Below are positions 49,618 to 57,324 of a stretch of DNA of 64,000 nt, one piece after another; the first letter of the stretch is position 1, and every line of letters begins with the position of its first letter. This DNA comes from Planctomycetota bacterium (GTDB lineage Bacteria > Planctomycetota > UBA8742 > UBA2392). Both the position numbers and the translations under genes were made by a program. The stretch covers positions 78,430 through 142,429 of the forward strand of contig JAHBYA010000012.1 in the NCBI GenBank assembly GCA_019636195.1, in the 5' to 3' direction. Below the pieces are notes generated by a model. It had not been told where the DNA came from, did no database searches, and worked only from the letters and a program-made list of their open reading frames with translations.

Positions 49618-50559
49618 TCAAGCATTGTCGAGCCATTGGTTGACATCTCCACCGCAACGCAACTCGTCCAGCAGCGCCGGCGGGGCCAGCCACGGATCAG
49701 CCAGCGCCATCAACTCGCCAAAGAAGTGCGCAACGATGCGTGACTTCAGGGCTTCCAGTGTCTCAGGCAACCGGGCACTGACGCCCGCCGTCCCGTTTTC
49801 GTCACACCGGCTGTAGATGTACCACTCACGCGCGGCGTCCGGCGCGGCCATTGCTCCCGGCGGTGTCAGGTTGATTACCAGGTCTGCCTGCGCCCGCCAT
49901 TGCCAGGCCAGCGCGATGGCGGCTGCGTCAATCGCCCCGGGGCCGCCCTCGCCGGGCGCGTCAAACACCCTTACCACTACGCCCATGTGCTCGAAGCGGC
50001 CTTCAATCACATCGCGGGTCAAGCCGGGCTCATCGGCGACGGCAGCCAAGTGTTCACCGCACAGGGCGTTGAGCAGGCTGGACTTGCCGGCATTGACCGG
50101 CCCCCACAACTGCACGCGGGGGGGCTCAAGCAGAGAGCGGCCCTGTTCCAACGCGCTTGAAAAGACCGGGGCCGGGCAAGCCAGGGTACGCAGTGCAAGT
50201 TCCAGCCCCCACGCGCCTTGCACTCGGTGCAGCAGGTCTGCGACTGCGCGCCGCAGCCGCGACCCCAAGCCCCAAAAGTCAGCAGGAGGCGCCTCGGCAA
50301 TCCCGGCTTTGTGCAGGGCATGGTCGAAAGCATTGCGCACAGCCGGCCCGCCATGGCAGGTCACAATCACTCCGTCAGGCAGATCGGCGACCATGGCTTG
50401 GTCAAGATCGCGCAGCTCCCTCAGGGCAGGGGCGGACCTCGGTGGGTGGCCAAGAAACTGCAAAGCTGCGGCGTGGCTAAGGTAAAGGAGGGCAATGGCA
50501 GACGCGCCGGGCACACTGAGCCAAGAGAAGGTCGGAGTTGTAAGTGCGTTATCGGCCAT
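49618..50559 (-). CDS. Degenerate, shortened MnmE-like GTPase
   Basis: The product is 313 aa against about 450 for MnmE. The N-terminus retains VTCHGGPAVRNAFDHALHKAG, the MnmE folate-domain motif. The G domain has P-loop GPVNAGKSSL (153-162), GLTRD (T181) and DAPG (200-203) where MnmE has DTAG. No clear NKxD is seen, and the C-terminal FCIGK-type motif with the catalytic Cys is absent, so the tRNA wobble-uridine chemistry should not be possible. It is likely a neofunctionalised paralogue. The ATG at 50559 lacks a ribosome site, and TAGTAT stands ten bases upstream. Confidence 0.8.
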   Translation of the reverse strand: MADNALTTPTFSWLSVPGASAIALLYLSHAAALQFLGHPPRSAPALRELRDLDQAMVADLPDGVIVTCHGGPAVRNAFDHALHKAGIAEAPPADFWGLGSRLRRAVADLLHRVQGAWGLELALRTLACPAPVFSSALEQGRSLLEPPRVQLWGPVNAGKSSLLNALCGEHLAAVADEPGLTRDVIEGRFEHMGVVVRVFDAPGEGGPGAIDAAAIALAWQWRAQADLVINLTPPGAMAAPDAAREWYIYSRCDENGTAGVSARLPETLEALKSRIVAHFFGELMALADPWLAPPALLDELRCGGDVNQWLDNA

Positions 50560-50757
50560 ATGTTAGTGCATACTACGTCAATCCACACGGCTGTCAGTTT
50601 CTTGAAAGTAGTCTATTGATCAGGGTATGGCACTTGCATAGACTCCACGCCCCGCCAAGAGAGTACGGTCAAATCCGCTCAGCGGGTTCGAACGTATCCC
50701 TTGGCTGGAAAGGTCAGGTTCGCTCGATTTCACTCTATTCCTTTTGGAGTTCACATT

Positions 50758-51441
50758 ATGAAGAAGCTTTTTGCAGCGACAGCGATTATGGGAGTTCTGG
50801 CACTGGCGGCGTGTGGCAGCAGCGGCGGCGGCGATGACGGCGGCAGCGGTTGCAGCGGCGGCAGCGGTGGCGGCACCGACATGACGCAGATGATGGTTGA
50901 TAACATCAAGGAAGCCAGCTACTGGGTCACCGTTCACAAGGACCCCAAGGCCGGCCAGTACTGGGAAACCAGCAGCGAAGCGTACGGCAGCAAGAACACG
51001 ATGCGCTGGCAGATCGCCAAGATTGACGGCGACATCGCCATCGTCGAGTTCCAGATGAAGAGCAAGGGCGAGTACAGCAGCTACGACTACACCACTGCCT
51101 ACCAGGTTGACCTGACCAAGGGCATGGGCGAAGTCAACGTCCAGAAGGCCTGGATCGGCAAGACCGGCGAAAAGGGCAAGGAAATCGGCGTGATGGCCAA
51201 GCCCACCGGCTGCGGCGCGACCGGCGACAAGCCGACCGAAGAGCCGTTCAGCGGCCTCGAGATGGCCGGCGGCACCTGGAGCGGCACCATCTACACGATG
51301 AAGGGTGACGGCTGGGAATCCAAGACCTGGATGGCCGAAAACGGCTGGTTCGGCGGCATGATCAAGAGCGAAGCCAGCGGCATGGTCACCTCGCTGACCG
51401 CGTTCGGCGACGACGCCAAGCCCCTGCTGCTGTGGGAGTAA
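50758..51441 (+). CDS. Lipoprotein of unknown function, probably abundant
   Basis: The product is 227 aa. The lipobox LAAC places the lipidated Cys at residue 19, followed by a Gly/Ser/Asp linker (GSSGGGDDGGSGCSGGSGGG). The mature domain (about 40-227) is beta-rich with many aromatic residues (SYWVTVHKDPKAGQYWETSS) and no recognised family. Codon use is strongly restricted to AAG, AAC, GGC, ATC and GAA, more than in its neighbours, which suggests high expression. TTGGAG lies upstream, a consensus-like promoter region precedes it, and a strong terminator follows. This fits a major monocistronic envelope lipoprotein. Confidence 0.8.
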   Translation: MKKLFAATAIMGVLALAACGSSGGGDDGGSGCSGGSGGGTDMTQMMVDNIKEASYWVTVHKDPKAGQYWETSSEAYGSKNTMRWQIAKIDGDIAIVEFQMKSKGEYSSYDYTTAYQVDLTKGMGEVNVQKAWIGKTGEKGKEIGVMAKPTGCGATGDKPTEEPFSGLEMAGGTWSGTIYTMKGDGWESKTWMAENGWFGGMIKSEASGMVTSLTAFGDDAKPLLLWE

Positions 51442-51456
51442 GTTTCACGGACACGC

Positions 51457-51485
51457 AAACCGGCGCGGGCGACCGCGCCGGTTTT
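51457..51485 (+). terminator. Factor-independent terminator of the lipoprotein gene
   Basis: A perfect 12-bp stem with loop GCGA, preceded by AAA and ending in TTTT. Confidence 0.85.
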
Positions 51486-51503
51486 CATTTGGCAATACCG
51501 CCC

Positions 51504-51509
51504 TATACT
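51504..51509 (+). promoter_or_regulatory. Probable -10 box (TATACT)
   Basis: TATACT stands 12 bases before ATG 51522, followed by a run of C. There is no Shine-Dalgarno. Confidence 0.5.
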
Positions 51510-51521
51510 CCCCCCCTTGCC

Positions 51522-52052
51522 ATGGACTATGAACCCGAACCTTGCGACTCTTGCGGCAACCACGCGGTCATTGCGCGGCGGGTTGGCGCCGAAGTCGTGC
51601 GCGAGTGCGAAGTCTGCGATAACCTGGAAGGCCCGCCTGACCTGATTGAGCTGCTTGAGCTGCAACGTGAAGCTGACGGTCTGGGTGTCAGCATCGACAG
51701 CTACCCGCTGGCCCACTTCATTGAAGACCTGCCCGGCGTGCGCATTATCGGCGACTCCGGCGGCGACCGCAAACAGGGCACCATGCCCTTTGTCGCCTTT
51801 GAATTGTCCGACCGTCGCACCTGGCAACTTGAGAACATCGGCCAGGCCCTGCGCCTGATGCGTGGTGACCTCAAATGCGAGTGGAGCATTGAGTTCACGT
51901 TCGACTTTCAGATGGCCTTTGAACTGCACCCCCGCCACGACGGCGAAGTCAAACACACAGCCGATCAGGTGCAGGCCGCCCGCGACGACCTGGTCACGAT
52001 CTGGCGCCGGCTGCAAACCTACCGCGGCCTTTCGTGGTGGAAACGCGAGTAG
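51522..52052 (+). CDS. Zinc-ribbon protein of unknown function
   Basis: The product is 176 aa. The N-terminus has CDSCGNHAVIARRVGAEVVRECEVC, written as C-x2-C ... C-x2-C, a zinc ribbon. The rest is mixed alpha/beta (FVAFELSDRRTWQLENIGQ, FTFDFQMAFELHPRH) and ends in a helical, Trp/Arg-rich tail. No family is recognised. A start 90 bases earlier would run through the lipoprotein terminator and the promoter box, so 51522 is chosen. Confidence 0.75.
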   Translation: MDYEPEPCDSCGNHAVIARRVGAEVVRECEVCDNLEGPPDLIELLELQREADGLGVSIDSYPLAHFIEDLPGVRIIGDSGGDRKQGTMPFVAFELSDRRTWQLENIGQALRLMRGDLKCEWSIEFTFDFQMAFELHPRHDGEVKHTADQVQAARDDLVTIWRRLQTYRGLSWWKRE

Positions 52053-52064
52053 CCTGGCAAACGG

Positions 52065-52283
52065 CTACTTTTCGCGGATCCGCCGCAACTCGTCGGCGAT
52101 CTTCGACAGGTGCTCGTTGGTCTTGTCCATCTTGTCGGCCAGCGGCTTGAACGTGCGCAGTTCCTTGACTTCGCTGGTGAGGCTTTCCACGGCACGCTTG
52201 AGGTAATCCACCTGTTTGCTGATGTCGCGCAACTCGTTGATTTCGCGGGCGACGTCTTTGATGGCCTTGGCTTCGTCCGACAT
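52065..52283 (-). CDS. Short coiled-coil protein
   Basis: The product is 72 aa. It is almost entirely a heptad-patterned helix (VAREINELRDISKQVDYLKR through LADELRRIREK), with no membrane segment. The start at 52283 has GGAGG eight bases upstream. It may be a small oligomerisation or cell-division accessory protein. No family is recognised. Confidence 0.7.
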   Translation of the reverse strand: MSDEAKAIKDVAREINELRDISKQVDYLKRAVESLTSEVKELRTFKPLADKMDKTNEHLSKIADELRRIREK

Positions 52284-52362
52284 GCGGGCCTCCGGGCCCA
52301 TGCTGCCGCATAAGCCGCGCCGATACAACCCGAATTGTCGTGGCGCCGGGCTGCCAATGCGC

Positions 52363-52368
52363 TACAAT
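52363..52368 (+). promoter_or_regulatory. Probable -10 box (TACAAT) of the prenyl synthase gene
   Basis: TACAAT stands 47 bases before ATG 52416 and rules out the longer upstream starts. Confidence 0.5.
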
Positions 52369-52415
52369 CGCGCCTGCGCCGCCCCCTGCGCGACTCCCCC
52401 ACCCCTGAGAAACGC

Positions 52416-53165
52416 ATGCCCGCGCAACTTCAACAGTTGCTTGCCGAGCTGTCGCCCGCCATCGAAGGCGCGCTTGAAGCGCACTTCCCCGATTGCGACC
52501 AGCCGCAACTTGCCGCCTGCATGCGCCACGCCGTGTTCAGCGGTGGCCGGCGCATGCGGCCCACGCTGTGTTTGCTGGCTGCCCACGCGCTTGAAACTCG
52601 GCAGCATGCCACCCTGCCGATAGCGGCAGCCATTGAGTTTCTGCACACCTCCAGCCTGATTTACGACGACCTTCCTGCAATGGATGACTCGCCGCAACGC
52701 CGTGGCGCCCCCGCAGCGCATGAGAAGTTCGGGCAGGGCACTGCGCTGCTGGCGGGCCTTACATTGGTCAGCCATGCCTTCCGGTTGCTTGCGCCCGCGC
52801 CGCAGCTTGTTGAGGCCGCAAGCCAGTGTGTCGCGGCCATGAGCGCCGGCCAAGCGATCGACCTTGCGGGCGGGCAGCGCGACGCTGCGCACTACCGCAA
52901 GACCACCGCGCTGTTTGAACTGGCTGTGACCGCGCCCGCGATCGCGTTCGGGGCCGATGCAACCGCAACCCGCGCGCTGGCCAAGTTCGGCGAGAAGCTG
53001 GGCAGCGCTTACCAGTCCATGGATGATGCCGACGATGAAGGCGCGGATGCCCTGCGCGCCAGGGCGCGGCTGGCGCTGCAAGGCGCTCTGGATGCGCTGG
53101 CGCCGCTGCACGCGCCCGTGCTTGCCGACTACGCGCGGCAGTTGCTGCAACCTGTGCACGCATAG
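52416..53165 (+). CDS. Short-chain polyprenyl diphosphate synthase
   Basis: The product is 249 aa, somewhat short for the family (about 290). It condenses IPP with allylic diphosphates to farnesyl or geranylgeranyl diphosphate. It has SGGRRMRP (IPP-binding), the first Asp-rich motif DDLPAMDD (84-91) and the second one SMDDADDEGAD (D203, D204, D206, D207). The second motif departs from the usual QxxDDxLD. Helices are trimmed at the C-terminus compared with IspA. The start at 52416 follows from the promoter position. Product length is undecided. Confidence 0.85.
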   Translation: MPAQLQQLLAELSPAIEGALEAHFPDCDQPQLAACMRHAVFSGGRRMRPTLCLLAAHALETRQHATLPIAAAIEFLHTSSLIYDDLPAMDDSPQRRGAPAAHEKFGQGTALLAGLTLVSHAFRLLAPAPQLVEAASQCVAAMSAGQAIDLAGGQRDAAHYRKTTALFELAVTAPAIAFGADATATRALAKFGEKLGSAYQSMDDADDEGADALRARARLALQGALDALAPLHAPVLADYARQLLQPVHA

Positions 53166-53232
53166 CACTGTCCCATCAGCCGGAATAGCTGTTCAATGAC
53201 TGGCGTTCGGTTTGCTCTGGAAAGGAGCCACC

Positions 53233-53871
53233 ATGAAAGTCGGCATACTCGGCACCGGCGATGTCGGCCGTGCTATCGGCAACGGGTTCGTGGCGCTGGG
53301 CCACGAAGTGATGATGGGCGCGCGAGCCAACGGCAACGCCAAGGCGCTGGCTTGGGTGGAAAGCGCGGGCGCAAAGGCAAGCGAAGGCAGTTTTGCCGAT
53401 GCCGCGCAATTCGGCGAGCTCATCGTGCTGTGCACGCTGGGCACAGCCACCATTGATCTGCTGAAGCAGGCGGGGCCCGAGCGCTTCAAGGGCAAGATCG
53501 TGTGGGACGCCACCAACCCTCTCGACTTCAGCAGCGGCGGCCCGCAGCTTGCGATCAACGGCAACGACAGCCTTGGCGAGCGCGTGCAGAAGGCACTGCC
53601 TGGCGCGCGCGTGGTCAAGTGCTTCAACACCGTGGGCAACGCGCTGATGTTCAAGCCAAAGCTCGCGGGCGGCCCGCCCACCATGTTCATCGCCGGCAAC
53701 GACGATGCAGCCAAGAAACAGACCGCCGAGATGCTCAAGGACTGGGGCTGGGAAACCGCCGACATCGGCAACATCGAGGCCTCTCGTTACCTCGAGGCGA
53801 TGTGCATGGCATGGGTCGGCTACGGGCTGAAGGGCAACGGCTGGGCGCATGCCTTCAAGCTTCTGAAGTAG
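53233..53871 (+). CDS. F420-dependent NADP reductase-like oxidoreductase
   Basis: The product is 212 aa. The Rossmann start MKVGILGTGDVGRAIGNGF is followed by GARANGN (NADP ribose-phosphate region), IVWDATNPLDFSSGG and RVVKCFNTVGNALM. These are motifs of the NADP oxidoreductase coenzyme F420-dependent family. Many bacterial members do not use F420. Substrate and cofactor partner are undecided. AAAGGAG stands seven bases before the ATG. Confidence 0.85.
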   Translation: MKVGILGTGDVGRAIGNGFVALGHEVMMGARANGNAKALAWVESAGAKASEGSFADAAQFGELIVLCTLGTATIDLLKQAGPERFKGKIVWDATNPLDFSSGGPQLAINGNDSLGERVQKALPGARVVKCFNTVGNALMFKPKLAGGPPTMFIAGNDDAAKKQTAEMLKDWGWETADIGNIEASRYLEAMCMAWVGYGLKGNGWAHAFKLLK

Positions 53872-53961
53872 GCAGGCCACTTCGAGGTTGCGGCGTTTTG
53901 TGCTTGTCAGGCGGCGCGGCGGCATGCCATTGTCCGGGCGGTGCAATAACCCGGAGCTGCC

Positions 53962-56900
53962 ATGAACAAAGTATCTGCGCTTGCCGCCCTGCTGGCGGCG
54001 GTTGCCGTTGTTTCGTACTCGCCCACGATTGCGCAGGACGCGCCGCGCGAAGCGCCGGCGCTGACCAACGCGCGCATGCTTCGCTTTCCTGACGTGTCCG
54101 CTACGCATATCTGCTTTGTGTATGCCGGCGACATCTGGACGGTGCCCAAGGCCGGCGGCGGCGCCACGCGCCTCAGCACCGCTCCCGGCGAAGAATACAA
54201 GCCGCGCTTTTCGCCTGACGGCCGCAGTATCGCGTTTTCCGCCAACTATGACGGCAACATGGATATCTACACCCTGCCCGTAGAGGGCGGCTACGCGACC
54301 CGCCTGACCCATCACCCGGCTGCAGACCTGATGGTTGACTGGACACCCGACGGCAAGTCGATCATCTACTCGACCAGCGCCACAAGCCCGACGGGCCGCT
54401 ACGCCGAGCTTTACAAGTTGAGCGCCAAAGGCGGCCTGCCTGAGAAGCTGGCTGTGCCCTACGGCGATAACGCCAGCATGTCACCGGACGGCGGCAGCGT
54501 GGCATTCAACCCGTGGTCGGTCGATTTCCGCACCTGGAAGCGCTACCGAGGCGGCATGGCTTCGCGCATGTGGACCTTCAACCTGAAGACCCATGAAGCC
54601 GTCGAGATCAGCAATACCGGCGCCAACTTCGGCAACCCGATGTGGCACGGCGACCGCATCTTCTACCTGTGTGACGAAGGTGAAGCCGCCCGCAACAACA
54701 TCTGGGTCTATGACGTCAAGACAGCCAAGCGCTCGCAGGTCACGTTCTACAAGGACTTTGACGTGCGCTTCCCGGCCATCGGGCCCGAGGACATCGTGTT
54801 TGAGCATGGCGGGCGCCTGCACCTGCTGGACCTGAAGACAACCAAGCCCCGCCCCGTCGATGTCAGCGTCGTCACGGATGGCGCGACACTGCGGCCGCGC
54901 TTGGCAAGTGCATCGGGCAGCGTCGCCAACAGTGGTGTCTCGCCGCTGGGCGAGCGCGCAGTGTTTGAGGCCCGCGGCGACATCTTCACCGTGCCCGCCG
55001 AACACGGCGTCACGCGCAACCTGACCCGCACGCCCGGCATCTTTGAGCGCTATCCCAGTTGGTCGCCCGACGGCAAATTGATTGCGTATTGGAGCGACCG
55101 CGGCGGCGAGTATGAACTCACAACCCAGCCCGCTGAGGGCGGCCCGGAAACGACACACACGAAACTGGGGCCCGGCTACCGCTATGTGCCACAGTGGTCG
55201 CCCGACTCGCGCAGAGTCGCGTTCATTGACCAGACCATGCGCATCCGGCTGCATGACTTCGAGACCGGCAAGACCCACGAAGTGGACAAGGGCCTGTGGA
55301 CCTACCACGGCGCCCTTGAGCGCTTTCGCGTGAGCTTCTCGACAGACAGCCGCTGGATGGCCTATTCGCGCGGGCAGGACAACAGCAACGACGCCATCTA
55401 CATCTACGACACGACAACCCACCAGTCGCGCAAGGTCACTTCGGCCTACTACAACGACGAGAGCCCGGCGTTCGACCCGGCGGGCAACTACCTGTACTTC
55501 GTCTCGGGCCGCAGCTTCAACCCGATCTACAGCGACATCGACAACACCTGGATATACACCAACACCCAGGTGCTGATGGCTGTGCCGCTGCGCAGGGACG
55601 TGAAGTCGCCGCTGGCCACCCGCAACAACGATGAAAGCAGCCCGCGCCCCGAGCCGCGACGCGAGGCCCGTGACGACAGCAAGCCCAAACCGCCCGTGGG
55701 GATAGACTTTGAAGACTTTGAACGCCGTGGCATTGAACTGCCCGCGCAAACCGGCCGCATTTCCAATGTGCAGGCGGTCGAGGGACGCGTGCTTTACCTG
55801 CGCCGGCCCCGCACCGGCAGCGCTGACCGCAACAGCTCGCTGGTCAGCTATGACCTTGAGTCTCGCGAAGAGCGCGTGATCGACGAGAACGTCGGCAACT
55901 TTGAGGTCGCCGCAGGGGGCCGCCGCATGCTGGTCGAAAGCCGCGGCAGCTTCAGCATTCGCGCCATACAGGGCGGCAGCGGCGCTCGCGGCGGTCGCGG
56001 CGCCGGCGAAGGCGAGCCTGATCCCGCCCGGCGCGACCGCATGGCGCTGTCACTGGCCGACATGCAGTGCACCGTTGACCCAGGCGCCGAGTGGCGCCAG
56101 ATGTTCATCGAAAGCTGGCGCCTGCAGCGCGACTTCTTCTATGACCGCTCCATGCACGGCGTGGACTGGCCAAAGGTCCGCGAACAGTACGGTGCGCTGC
56201 TTGGCCAGTGCGTCACTCGCTGGGATTTGAACTACCTGATCAGCGAAATGATCTCTGAACTCAACGCCAGCCACACCTACAACCGCGGCGGCGAGGCCGA
56301 AAGCGGCCCCAGCGTCAACGTGGGTATGCTGGGCTGCGACTACGCGCTGGAACAAGGCCGCTACCGCATCGTGAAAATCTATGACGGCGCGCCATGGGAC
56401 AGCGAAGTGCGCAGCCCGCTGAACGAAAGCAGCTTGGGAATCAAGCAAGGCATGTGGCTGCTGGCTGTGAACGGCGTTGAGATTGACACGTCAAGAGACC
56501 CTTGGGCCGCGTTTCAGGGCCTGGCCGGCAAAGTGGTCGCGCTGACGATCAACGACAAGCCGTCAGTCGATGGCGCGCGAGTGGTGCATGTGACCGCCAT
56601 GGACAGCGAGTCGCGCTTGCGCTACTTGAGCGACGTGGAGGCCACCCGCGCGAAAGTCGAAACAGCCAGCGGCGGGCGCATCGGCTATGTGTACGTGCCC
56701 GACACCGGCCGCCGCGGCCAGACCGAACTGGTGCGGCAGTTGCGCGCGCAGTTCAAGTGCGAAGCCATGATCATTGACGAGCGCTTCAACGGCGGCGGCC
56801 AGTTGCCTGACCGCTTTGTCGAGCTACTGGACCGCCCGGCCCTATGTTACTGGGGTGTACGCGACGGTGCCGACTGGCAGACGCCCATGTTCGCGCACCA

Positions 56901-57282
56901 GGGGCCCAAGGCCATGCTGATCAATGGCCGCGCCGGCAGCGGCGGGGATGCCTTTCCGTACTTCTTCAAGCGGGCCGGCTGCGGCAAGCTGATCGGCACT
57001 CGCACGTGGGGCGGCTTAATCGGCATTACCGGCGCGCCACGCCTGCTGGACGGCGGCTCCGTCACGGTGCCGACGTTCGGCATCTACAACACCGAGGGCG
57101 AGTGGATCATCGAGGGCTACGGCGTGGACCCCGACATTGAGGTTGTCGCGCATCCGACCAAGCTGGCCAAGGGCGAAGACCCCGAGGTCGATCGCGCGGT
57201 CAAGGAACTGCTTGACGAGCTCAAGACCAACGCCCCCAAGCCACCCGCCAAACCGAAGTACCCGGACCGTTCCGGCAAGTGA
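53962..57282 (+). CDS. Secreted tricorn-type S41 protease, second copy
   Basis: The product is 1106 aa. The signal peptide (MNKVSALAALLAAVAVVSYSPTIA) is followed by tricorn propeller blades. Examples are PRFSPDGRSIAFSANYDGN, YPSWSPDGKLIAYWSDRGG and VPQWSPDSRRVAFID. A charged linker, a helical C1 region, a PDZ-like part and the S41 core complete it. Catalytic candidates are S770-H771 in NASHTY, nucleophile S993 in GRAGSGGD and a Glu near 1045 in NTEGEW. These match the tricorn tetrad better than the 15.4-kb paralogue. It is secreted and probably degrades oligopeptides. A TTGACACGTCAA palindrome lies inside. Confidence 0.93.
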   Translation: MNKVSALAALLAAVAVVSYSPTIAQDAPREAPALTNARMLRFPDVSATHICFVYAGDIWTVPKAGGGATRLSTAPGEEYKPRFSPDGRSIAFSANYDGNMDIYTLPVEGGYATRLTHHPAADLMVDWTPDGKSIIYSTSATSPTGRYAELYKLSAKGGLPEKLAVPYGDNASMSPDGGSVAFNPWSVDFRTWKRYRGGMASRMWTFNLKTHEAVEISNTGANFGNPMWHGDRIFYLCDEGEAARNNIWVYDVKTAKRSQVTFYKDFDVRFPAIGPEDIVFEHGGRLHLLDLKTTKPRPVDVSVVTDGATLRPRLASASGSVANSGVSPLGERAVFEARGDIFTVPAEHGVTRNLTRTPGIFERYPSWSPDGKLIAYWSDRGGEYELTTQPAEGGPETTHTKLGPGYRYVPQWSPDSRRVAFIDQTMRIRLHDFETGKTHEVDKGLWTYHGALERFRVSFSTDSRWMAYSRGQDNSNDAIYIYDTTTHQSRKVTSAYYNDESPAFDPAGNYLYFVSGRSFNPIYSDIDNTWIYTNTQVLMAVPLRRDVKSPLATRNNDESSPRPEPRREARDDSKPKPPVGIDFEDFERRGIELPAQTGRISNVQAVEGRVLYLRRPRTGSADRNSSLVSYDLESREERVIDENVGNFEVAAGGRRMLVESRGSFSIRAIQGGSGARGGRGAGEGEPDPARRDRMALSLADMQCTVDPGAEWRQMFIESWRLQRDFFYDRSMHGVDWPKVREQYGALLGQCVTRWDLNYLISEMISELNASHTYNRGGEAESGPSVNVGMLGCDYALEQGRYRIVKIYDGAPWDSEVRSPLNESSLGIKQGMWLLAVNGVEIDTSRDPWAAFQGLAGKVVALTINDKPSVDGARVVHVTAMDSESRLRYLSDVEATRAKVETASGGRIGYVYVPDTGRRGQTELVRQLRAQFKCEAMIIDERFNGGGQLPDRFVELLDRPALCYWGVRDGADWQTPMFAHQGPKAMLINGRAGSGGDAFPYFFKRAGCGKLIGTRTWGGLIGITGAPRLLDGGSVTVPTFGIYNTEGEWIIEGYGVDPDIEVVAHPTKLAKGEDPEVDRAVKELLDELKTNAPKPPAKPKYPDRSGK
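56483..56494. repeat. TTGACNNGTCAA palindrome, copy 7 (NN=AC)
   Basis: Inside the second tricorn gene, encoding part of EIDTSR. Confidence 0.8.
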
Positions 57283-57324
57283 GTCTCTGCCATCTGCGCG
57301 ACTTGGTGCCCCCAAACGGGGCAT

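Noticed and set aside
50560..50757. Riboswitch or ncRNA in the gap before the lipoprotein
   Set aside because: Only promoter-like elements are visible; no conserved RNA structure is recognised.
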